NCBI GenBank assembly: GCA_903912435.1
Contig: CAIWHI010000270.1
Coordinates: 1-9,481 of the forward strand
DNA length: 9,481 nt
From: an uncultured Bacteroidota bacterium
GTDB taxonomy: Bacteria; Bacteroidota; Bacteroidia; Chitinophagales; Chitinophagaceae
Reading direction: 5' to 3'
The notes under the pieces: model-generated
What the model was told of the DNA's origin: nothing
Databases searched by the model: none
What the model saw: the letters and a program-made list of their open reading frames with translations, nothing else
Shown: positions 1 to 5,187 of the stretch, in pieces
Layout of the letters: every line of letters starts with the position of its first letter
Numbering within the stretch: position 1 is the stretch's first letter
Made by a program: the position numbers and the translations under genes

Positions 1-210
1 ATCGCTTTTTATATAACCAATAGTGTTATAATGGCTATTTTGTACTGTACCATCACTTTTGAAATAACCTACCGTATTGTAGTGGCTATCCTGAATAGTT
101 CCATCAGATTTTATGGTGCCAGAATTATTGTAATGGCCATCCTGCATAGTTTGTGCCTGAACCAGACTAAAGCTGCACCCTAAGCCTAAAATTATGAAGA
201 TCTTTTTCAT
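1..210 (-). CDS. Exported protein of 17-residue repeats (N-terminal part, cut by window edge)
   Basis: The minus strand from the ATG at 210 is open for 70 codons to the window edge, so the C-terminus is missing. Residues 1-19 look like a Sec signal peptide: Lys-Lys start, hydrophobic core IFIILGLG, and likely cleavage after V-Q-A before Gln20. There is a Cys12, but the residues before it do not form a good lipobox. Three consecutive 17-residue repeats follow, at 21-37, 38-54 and 55-70, with the pattern T-[IMV]-Q-[DN]-[SG]-H-Y-N-[TN]-x-G-[YT]-x-K-S-D-G. A DGT turn starting a strand, followed by a G-Y strand, suggests a repetitive beta fold. It recalls the Bacteroidetes '5-fold beta-flower' proteins, which have similar 'SDGTIxNSxxxTVGY' units; this link is from memory and unverified. 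A TACATTTA element lies 17 nt upstream of the ATG. Function unknown; probably periplasmic or on the surface. Confidence 0.75.
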   Translation of the reverse strand, partial: MKKIFIILGLGCSFSLVQAQTMQDGHYNNSGTIKSDGTIQDSHYNTVGYFKSDGTVQNSHYNTIGYIKSD

Positions 211-227
211 TGGTATTTTGTATTAAG

Positions 228-235
228 TAAATGTA
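228..235 (-). promoter_or_regulatory. Possible -7 element (TACATTTA) of the repeat protein gene
   Basis: On the minus strand TACATTTA matches the Bacteroidetes -7 consensus TAnnTTTG except for the last base. It ends 17 nt before the ATG at 210, the same spacing as the TIR-TPR gene. I see no TTTG -33 partner at a suitable distance. A perfect TAnnTTTG (TATATTTG, minus strand, 354-361) further upstream is an alternative that would give a leader of about 140 nt. Confidence 0.35.
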
Positions 236-516
236 ATTGAAGTTTTTATTATTAGAGCGGATGTTACAAAAAACGCACCGGTTTTTTAAGTTCAGTATAT
301 CACCGCATGATGTTGGGGTATGCATCTTTAGGTGAAAAAGAGCGGGAGGAATACAAATATACCTAATGCTTATAAATTAGGTCAGCTTAATAATTTGTTG
401 AAGATAAAACCCGAAAATCAATGTAAAACTCCACAAAGTCACAAAAAAATAATCATCTGCCACCGTTTTTCCCAATTCCCTAACATATAGAAAACACCAA
501 TCATCATAAAAAGCTA

Positions 517-524
517 TACCTTTG
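517..524 (+). promoter_or_regulatory. yidC promoter -7 element (TACCTTTG)
   Basis: TACCTTTG is an exact match to the Bacteroidetes sigma-ABfr -7 consensus TAnnTTTG. It ends 19 nt before the yidC ATG, giving a predicted leader of only about 10-15 nt. No convincing TTTG -33 box is visible 17-23 bp upstream. No purine-rich Shine-Dalgarno site precedes the ATG, which is normal in this phylum. Confidence 0.6.
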
Positions 525-543
525 CGCCTCATTTTTCCTTTTC

Positions 544-2376
544 ATGGATCGTAACCAAGTTATTGGCTTTGCTCTTTTGGCATTGTTGCTGATAGGGTAT
601 CTTACCTACAATCAGCACGAGCAGAAAGTTTATTTAGAACAAAAAAAAGCAGATAGTATTGCTTTTGTAAGGGCTCATCTCCGCCCCATTGTAGACAGTA
701 GTAAGGCTTCGCCTGCTTCACAAGCTGTAGGAGTAGACTCCCTAACACTCCAAAGGCGCAAGTCGCAGCCCTCATCCTACTATGGTGAGGCTCAGACAAT
801 TACCCTCGCCAACAAAAAACTGTCCGTACAGTTTTCCTCGAAGGGTGCCTTCCCTGTAGCGGCCAACCTTCTGGAATATAAAACCAGCAGGATGACCCCA
901 CTTTACCTATTTAATGGTAAGGGCAACCAGTTTACCACTGTCCTACCATTTGATAATGGTAAGTCTACCGGCGACCTGTTTTTTACGCCGGTTACTACCA
1001 ACGAACCTAACGGCGATAAAACTGTAGACTTTGCTGCCGACCTTGGTGATGGCAAAAAGGTGGATATGATTTACACCCTGCCCGCCGATGATTATATGAT
1101 GCGTTGTAGCATTGTGCTCACAGGAATTACGGCCACCAGCCTGCCTATCACATGGCAAACACAGGGCCTCCGTACCGAAAAAGACATTACCAACGAGCGT
1201 ATGGCTGCCCAGGTGTACTTCCGCAATAAAGCCGGCGATGCCGATTATTTTACCATAAGGGAAGACAAGACCGTTACCAATAATGCCACACAATGGGTAG
1301 GCTTCCGTAAGCAATATTTCAGTACAGCACTTATTGCAGCAGACGAGCAGTTTACTAAAATGGACCTGAACTTCGTTTCAAAAGCTGAAGATACTTTGAT
1401 AGTTGCCCAGACAAGGGCAATAGTAAACCTCCCTTTAAAACCAGGCAGCAATACCCAGACCGGCTCAATGCGTATGTATATAGGCCCTAATGACTATCAC
1501 ACCCTGCAGTCTTACAAAATGGATATGGATGATATGGTGCCATTGGGTTTTGGTGTTATGGCCTTTGTGAAATATGTCAACAAGTTTGCGCTTGTGCCCA
1601 TATTCTATTTCCTGGCTGGTACAGTTAAGAATTATGCCTTGGTAATTGTATTGATGACTTTGTTCATCCGTCTTATCCTTTCCTTCTTCACTTACAAAAG
1701 CTACCTGTCATCAGCCAAGATGAGGGTGATGAAACCCGAACTGGATGCCCTGCGTGAAAAAATAGGTGATGACCAGCAGAAATTCAGCATGGAGCAAATG
1801 AAACTCTACCGCTCTGCAGGTGTCAACCCATTAGGGGGTTGCTTGCCTATGTTGTTCCAGTTGCCCATCCTGCTTTCCATGTATTACATGTTCCCTAACT
1901 TTATCGAGTTCAGGCAACAAAGTTTCCTGTGGTGTCACGATTTGTCTACCTATGATAGCATCTTCAATTTCGGTTTCTCAATACCAGCCTATGGCGACCA
2001 CATCAGCTTATTCACCTTAATGATGACAGGCTCCAGTTTGTTCCTTGCAGTCTACAATCGCAACATGACCCCTCAGGACCCAAACAATCCTATGATGAAG
2101 TACATGCCCTACATCTTCCCGGTAATATTGATGGGTGTATTCAATAAAATGGCTGCGGCACTTACTTTCTATTACACATTCAGTAACCTGTTAAGTATTG
2201 CTCAGCAATTCATCATCCAGAAGTATTTCATTAATGAGGCTGCCATCCATGCCCAGTTGCAGGAAAACAAAACAAAACCTGTTACCCAAAATAAATGGGC
2301 TGCCAAATTTGAGGAAATGCAAAAGCAACAAACAGATAAAAACAAAACAACTCCCCGCATCAACAAAAAGAACTAA
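544..2376 (+). CDS. yidC: Membrane protein insertase YidC (Oxa1/Alb3 family)
   Basis: YidC inserts and folds inner-membrane proteins, alone or with SecYEG. The 610-residue length fits Bacteroidetes YidC. The start MDRNQVIGF is the usual form in this phylum, with the first membrane segment at about residues 6-20. A large periplasmic domain follows (about 40-340), then the conserved insertase core (about 345-565). Core landmarks: Arg376 in FIRLIL, at the position of the essential groove arginine of E. coli YidC (R366); the cytoplasmic helical hairpin around 385-425 (SSAKMRVMKPEL); the family signature NPLGGCLPMLFQLP at 428-441; and NPMMKYMPYIFP at 515-526. The tail (574-610) is Lys/Gln/Asn-rich and basic, as in homologues whose tails contact the ribosome. 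It appears monocistronic, with its own promoter and a strong terminator. In many Bacteroidetes yidC follows pyrG; here a divergent unrelated gene precedes it. GC content (45-50% in sampled lines) is higher than in the TIR-TPR gene. Confidence 0.98.
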   Translation: MDRNQVIGFALLALLLIGYLTYNQHEQKVYLEQKKADSIAFVRAHLRPIVDSSKASPASQAVGVDSLTLQRRKSQPSSYYGEAQTITLANKKLSVQFSSKGAFPVAANLLEYKTSRMTPLYLFNGKGNQFTTVLPFDNGKSTGDLFFTPVTTNEPNGDKTVDFAADLGDGKKVDMIYTLPADDYMMRCSIVLTGITATSLPITWQTQGLRTEKDITNERMAAQVYFRNKAGDADYFTIREDKTVTNNATQWVGFRKQYFSTALIAADEQFTKMDLNFVSKAEDTLIVAQTRAIVNLPLKPGSNTQTGSMRMYIGPNDYHTLQSYKMDMDDMVPLGFGVMAFVKYVNKFALVPIFYFLAGTVKNYALVIVLMTLFIRLILSFFTYKSYLSSAKMRVMKPELDALREKIGDDQQKFSMEQMKLYRSAGVNPLGGCLPMLFQLPILLSMYYMFPNFIEFRQQSFLWCHDLSTYDSIFNFGFSIPAYGDHISLFTLMMTGSSLFLAVYNRNMTPQDPNNPMMKYMPYIFPVILMGVFNKMAAALTFYYTFSNLLSIAQQFIIQKYFINEAAIHAQLQENKTKPVTQNKWAAKFEEMQKQQTDKNKTTPRINKKN

Positions 2377-2401
2377 CTTTTATAAGTTCCATTAATATTA
2401 G

Positions 2402-2453
2402 AATGAGTTAATCAGCCCAGGCAAAAACCTGGTATACTGATTAACTCATTTTT
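2402..2453 (+). terminator. Intrinsic terminator of yidC
   Basis: A perfect 14-bp stem (AATGAGTTAATCAG at 2402-2415 with its complement at 2437-2450) encloses an inner 5-bp stem (CCAGG 2417-2421 / CCTGG 2428-2432) with loop CAAAAA. A run of five T (2449-2453) overlaps the end of the stem. It lies 25 nt after the yidC stop. The minus-strand side has no T-tract beyond the stem, so it should act mainly on plus-strand transcripts from yidC. Confidence 0.85.
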
Positions 2454-2488
2454 GTTTAACCCCAATAAGGCAAAATATTTGCAATGTC

Positions 2489-2576
2489 GCCCTGAAAGGG
2501 CAAAATCCCGGAGTACCGATGTCTATCGGTAGGCATCGCCCATCGAATTAATGATTAACACTAAAATGATGTGAAC
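2489..2576. repeat. REP-like palindromic element, copy A
   Basis: It opens with the 13-bp palindrome GCCCT-GAA-AGGGC (2489-2501), runs through CAAAATCCCGGA, then holds a second palindrome ACCGAT-GTCT-ATCGGT (2515-2530) and the half-site GGCATCGCCCATCG. The tail (2548-2576) matches the tail of copy C closely (ATGATT..CACTA.AATGATGT.AAC). Copies A and C are therefore direct repeats that differ mainly in the central palindrome. Short palindromes of this kind recur between genes in many Bacteroidetes and are often attributed to IS200/IS605-type (RAYT) transposases; no transposase is present in this window. Confidence 0.7.
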
Positions 2577-2644
2577 GCCCTGAAAGGGCACAATATACTA
2601 GCCCAGGGCATCGCCCTGGGAGGGTGTGACAATCGAGTTTGAAA
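2577..2644. repeat. REP-like palindromic element, copy B
   Basis: It starts with the same header GCCCT-GAA-AGGGC (2577-2589). The central palindrome is CCCAGGGC-ATC-GCCCTGGG (2602-2620), which shares the core GGGC-ATC-GCCC with copy C but has different outer bases (CCA/TGG instead of GAT/ATC). The tail AGGGTGTGACAATCGAGTTTGAAA is unlike that of copies A and C. Confidence 0.7.
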
Positions 2645-2719
2645 GCCCTGAAAGGGCAAAATCCCGGAACGATGGGCATCGCCCATCGAAATAATGATTG
2701 GCACTACAATGATGTCAAC
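2645..2719. repeat. REP-like palindromic element, copy C
   Basis: It starts with header GCCCT-GAA-AGGGC (2645-2657) and CAAAATCCCGGA as in copy A. The central palindrome is CGATGGGC-ATC-GCCCATCG (2670-2688). The tail is near-identical to copy A. With A and B it forms a three-unit direct array with start-to-start spacings of 88 and 68 bp, between the yidC terminator and the end of the TIR-TPR gene. Confidence 0.7.
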
Positions 2720-2728
2720 GCCCCCTGT

Positions 2729-2763
2729 TGTTCCGAGATGTTCCGACAGGGACATCCGGAACA
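2729..2763. repeat. Imperfect hairpin downstream of the REP array
   Basis: TGTTCCGAGATGT (2729-2741) pairs with ACATCCGGAACA (2752-2763) with a single bulged A; the loop is TCCGACAGGG. TTCCGA also occurs twice as a direct repeat inside it. It looks like another family of palindromic intergenic repeat. There is no T-tract on either side, so a terminator is unlikely. Confidence 0.5.
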
Positions 2764-2818
2764 AAAAATAAAACTCCTTTTTCAAAGGCATTCACCATCC
2801 CCAAGCCCAATAAATGTG

Positions 2819-2850
2819 AATTCTGCCAATTCTTTAATTCTGTAAATTCT
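2819..2850. repeat. Four AATTCT repeats abutting the TIR-TPR stop codon
   Basis: AATTCT occurs four times, at 2819, 2828, 2836 and 2845 (spacings 9, 8 and 9 bp). The last copy ends three bases from the TGA stop codon (2854-2856) of the minus-strand gene, so on the transcript AGAATT motifs follow the stop immediately. Similar 'AATTCTGTAAATTCTG' tracts are, from memory, common between genes in Bacteroidetes. Confidence 0.55.
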
Positions 2851-2853
2851 GAT

Positions 2854-4701
2854 TCACACTTTATCCCTTTTTAACTTCAAATACCAATCCAGATTCTTTT
2901 TCGCAGTAATTGTTGATGGGTTATCAGCACCATAAAGTTCTAAAAATAGAGAATATGATTTTTGGGCGTAATATAATGCATTAATCAAATCTCGCTTTTT
3001 ATTAAAAACCATACCTACATTATTGTAATCTCTAGCAGTATTAGGATTTCTCTCACCGTATAACTGCAAATCAATTTCTAAAGCAACTTTTGAATATTCT
3101 AATGCCTTTTCTATATCACCTTTATCCATCCATAGCATCCCTAAGTTATTGTAATCAATTGCAACTCTAAAATTATCCTTACCAAAAAATTTAATGTCAA
3201 TTTGCAAAGCATTATTAAAATATTCTAGTGCCAAGTCTAATTTACCTTTTCGTTGCCATACTAGTCCCAAATTAACAAAGCGAATAGCAATGCTAGGATG
3301 CTCCGCTCCAAATTGTTTACTATCAATTTTTAATGCTTTTTCATAATAATCTATTGCTTCTAATAGATTACCCTTTCTTTCCAGAATAAAACCAACATTA
3401 TTATAATAAGTAGCCGTTCTTGGATGTTCATCCCCTAATAAAGTTGAAACTATAACTAACGCCTTATTTTGATATAATAATGCTTTATCAAAATTCCCTT
3501 TATAGTGCCATATTCCTCCCAAATTATTATAATCCCTAGCTACATTGAAATTAACATCTTTAAATAAATACAAATCAATTTTTAATGCTTTTTCATGGTA
3601 ATAAATAGCCTTATCCAATTGACCAAGTTCCCCATAAATTACACCTAATTCATTATAATTAATAGCAACTTCTTCACTACATTGACCAAACTGTTTTAAA
3701 TCTAATTCAAGTGATTTTTCAATAAAAATTAAGCCCTTTTTCAAATAACCTAATGTCATGCATATTTTACCTGCCTCGTGACAATACATAGAGTTATCTA
3801 TTGATATTTGAGCCGCCAATTCATAATACTTAAGTGCTTCATAATATTCTAGTTTTAGTTCTTTTATTTTGCCAAGTCCATAAAAATCAGAGGCTACTTG
3901 TTTTATCCTATCTTCTGCTGATTTCAAAAGGAGATTTTCTGCCTCATCATAATTTTTGGCTTCTACTGCTTCGAGTGCTTTTTGTTTTAATGCGCTTTTT
4001 TCTTTGTCGGCTTCTAATAGTTTAATGAGTTCCTTTCCCTCTTTTTCTTGCTTTTCAAGTATTTCTTTGGTCTGGTATAATTCCTTTTGCAGACCTTCCT
4101 TTTCTTTGGTTAGTTCTTCAATTTTGGCTTCCAGCTCGGGATTCGGGTCTATTATATTCGTTTGTTTTAAGGCATGTAATTCTTTTTCAATGCCTCTTAA
4201 CAAGCTTAAACCATCCTCGGTATTAGTAAAACTTTGCTTTTTAATGGCTGCTATATCATTTTTACTAATCCTTTTAATGATATATTCAGCAGCATCTTTT
4301 GGTGTAATCCCTCGTAAATCTATATAACCATCAATAGATAAAGCCCCATCAATAGGGCAATCATCAAATCTAAATGGCATAAGTTCATCATCCTTCTTAT
4401 GTTTTATCATATCCCTTATGGCTCGCCACTCTACCCCACACCATTCTTTATTGGCATAATCTTCGCATAGAAAGTAGGCAACCAATTCTGAATCATCCTT
4501 GTAAATATTGAGTAGATAAATATCCAGATTGTTTCGGGCTAGTTCGTCTTTATGGAAATTATCATAGAAAACATTGGGCTTGCCATATTCATAGGCGAGA
4601 TGGTCTGCAACTTCCTTAATATAATCCCTATGTTCCCCTGGAAAAGAAAGGGCTACTTTAAATCGTTTGCCTTGGGAGGCATTAGTGGCTGGTGTGCTCA
4701 T
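2854..4701 (-). CDS. TIR domain - coiled coil - TPR protein, possible NADase-type immune effector
   Basis: The product has 615 residues in three parts. (1) Residues 12-146 are a bacterial TIR domain: first strand FKVALSFPGE (14-23), FYDNFHKDELARNNLD (45-60), then EWCGVEWRAIRD (86-97). Glu91 aligns with the catalytic glutamate of NAD-cleaving TIR domains. (2) About 165-245 is a Glu/Lys-rich helix with heptad character, likely a coiled coil. (3) About 245-596 are TPR units, ending in six repeats of exactly 42 residues (345-596) of the kinesin-light-chain type (A-x-x-Y-N-N-L-G...K-G...A-L-x-Y...A-L-x-I-D). By family knowledge, TIR domains joined to sensor or scaffold repeats often deplete NAD+ or make signalling nucleotides in anti-phage defence; that role is inferred. 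No signal peptide, so cytoplasmic. It is a single gene with its own promoter and no partner. Sampled lines in the TPR part are 18-32% GC, far below yidC, suggesting transfer. Confidence 0.93.
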   Translation of the reverse strand: MSTPATNASQGKRFKVALSFPGEHRDYIKEVADHLAYEYGKPNVFYDNFHKDELARNNLDIYLLNIYKDDSELVAYFLCEDYANKEWCGVEWRAIRDMIKHKKDDELMPFRFDDCPIDGALSIDGYIDLRGITPKDAAEYIIKRISKNDIAAIKKQSFTNTEDGLSLLRGIEKELHALKQTNIIDPNPELEAKIEELTKEKEGLQKELYQTKEILEKQEKEGKELIKLLEADKEKSALKQKALEAVEAKNYDEAENLLLKSAEDRIKQVASDFYGLGKIKELKLEYYEALKYYELAAQISIDNSMYCHEAGKICMTLGYLKKGLIFIEKSLELDLKQFGQCSEEVAINYNELGVIYGELGQLDKAIYYHEKALKIDLYLFKDVNFNVARDYNNLGGIWHYKGNFDKALLYQNKALVIVSTLLGDEHPRTATYYNNVGFILERKGNLLEAIDYYEKALKIDSKQFGAEHPSIAIRFVNLGLVWQRKGKLDLALEYFNNALQIDIKFFGKDNFRVAIDYNNLGMLWMDKGDIEKALEYSKVALEIDLQLYGERNPNTARDYNNVGMVFNKKRDLINALYYAQKSYSLFLELYGADNPSTITAKKNLDWYLKLKRDKV

Positions 4702-4718
4702 GGTGGTAAAATGTATGA

Positions 4719-4747
4719 TAAAGGTATATTTTATGTCTTAAAACAAA
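4719..4747 (-). promoter_or_regulatory. Promoter of the TIR-TPR gene (-33 TTTG, -7 TACCTTTA)
   Basis: On the minus strand TTTG (4747-4744) is followed after 17 bp by TACCTTTA (4726-4719), which matches TAnnTTTG except for the last base. The -7 box ends 17 nt before the ATG at 4701. It is the only gene here with a visible -33/-7 pair at plausible spacing. The context TATACCTTTR is shared with the yidC promoter. Confidence 0.55.
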
Positions 4748-4766
4748 AACTATTAATGGACAAAAA

Positions 4767-4806
4767 TTACAAGTATTGATTTTGGTTTTATTCTTGTAAA
4801 ATCAAT
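4767..4806. repeat. Two overlapping inverted repeats upstream of the TIR-TPR promoter
   Basis: TTACAAG (4767-4773) pairs with CTTGTAA (4793-4799), and ATTGATTTT (4775-4783) pairs with AAAATCAAT (4798-4806); both are perfect. Their right arms overlap, so the two hairpins are mutually exclusive. They start 20 bp upstream of the -33 box of the TIR-TPR gene. An operator is possible; AT-rich chance is also possible. Confidence 0.35.
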
Positions 4807-4815
4807 TTCGGATTT

Positions 4816-4867
4816 GGGCTAAAGCCCACTGAATTTTAATCATTTTTCCCCGTCCTGAAGGACGGGG
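4816..4867. repeat. Paired REP-like palindromes (GGGCTAAAGCCC and the 20-bp CCCCGTCCT palindrome)
   Basis: GGGCT-AA-AGCCC (4816-4827) and CCCCGTCCT-GA-AGGACGGGG (4848-4867) are both perfect palindromes with 2-nt centres. CTGAAT follows each, as ACTGAATTTT and TACTGAATG, so the two look like diverged units of one repeat. On both strands the hairpins lack a following T-tract, which argues against termination. They resemble intergenic palindromes common in Bacteroidetes genomes. Confidence 0.65.
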
Positions 4868-4962
4868 CTACTGAATGTTGTGGTGAAATTGATATGAGTC
4901 AATAAGTTCGGGCTTGCTAATATAATTTTACCATCATTTCCTAATTTACAAGAAAATCCAAT

Positions 4963-5069
4963 GGTCAGTACCGCTTTCCGCGGTCAGACCATTCGCTTTT
5001 GGCGATACAGGCAAGAGCGCACCATCCTACATCCGTCTGACCGCCCAAAGCGGTACTGACGGATGTAGG
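4963..5069. repeat. REPIN-like inverted pair of palindromes
   Basis: The left unit (4964-4987) contains ACCGC-TTTCC-GCGGT. The right unit (5037-5060) contains ACCGC-CCAAA-GCGGT and is the reverse complement of the left unit at 22 of 24 positions. The right unit is itself flanked by a perfect 12-bp inverted repeat, CCTACATCCGTC (5026-5037) and GACGGATGTAGG (5058-5069). Two short palindromes in inverted orientation about 50 bp apart are the layout of a REPIN or a small MITE. No transposase is nearby and no target duplication is obvious. Confidence 0.6.
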
Positions 5070-5163
5070 TCTTTTTCAGCGGAATCAATTAATTCAGCTT
5101 CAATCAGTGGTTCATACAAAATACCCATCCAGCAATAATTATTACCCATCCCGCGTTTTATCC

Positions 5164-5171
5164 TAAATTTG
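5164..5171 (+). promoter_or_regulatory. -7 element (TAAATTTG) of the first PorZ-like gene
   Basis: TAAATTTG is an exact TAnnTTTG match ending 16 nt before the ATG at 5188. No TTTG is seen at -33. The short leader matches the pattern of the other genes in the window. Confidence 0.55.
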
Positions 5172-5187
5172 CTCACATTTCTATCTA

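Larger units (their letters stand above)
211..543. other. Divergent intergenic region between the repeat protein and yidC
   Basis: These 333 bases separate two divergently transcribed genes. They hold the likely promoters of both, at 228-235 (or 354-361) on the minus strand and 517-524 on the plus strand. There is also a 7-bp perfect inverted repeat, ACCTAAT at 361-367 and ATTAGGT at 376-382, without a T-tract on either side. I see no RNA gene and no credible small ORF; the minus-strand frame from 325 is about 50 codons with no coding character. Confidence 0.7.

Noticed and set aside
943..1314. Minus-strand open frames inside yidC (also 602-799 and 1245-1451)
   Set aside because: They lie wholly opposite a certain yidC coding frame, have no family resemblance and no promoter.
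2489..2719. CRISPR array
   Set aside because: Only three units, start-to-start spacing of 88 and 68 bp, and the supposed spacers of A and C are themselves near-identical; no cas genes.
2561..2845. Open frames on both strands across the REP array
   Set aside because: Their sequence is made of the palindromic repeats and the two frames overlap each other; no coding character.
3834..4327. Plus-strand open frames rich in Leu, Ser and Phe opposite the TIR-TPR gene
   Set aside because: The hydrophobic composition is the reverse complement of a Lys/Glu-rich coiled coil, not real membrane segments.
4848..4867. Bidirectional terminator
   Set aside because: Strong hairpin, but no T-tract follows it on either strand, and no gene ends here: the TIR-TPR gene and PorZ copy 1 diverge from this gap.
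4963..5069. Complete insertion sequence
   Set aside because: Only about 107 bp with no coding capacity; fits a REPIN or MITE at most.
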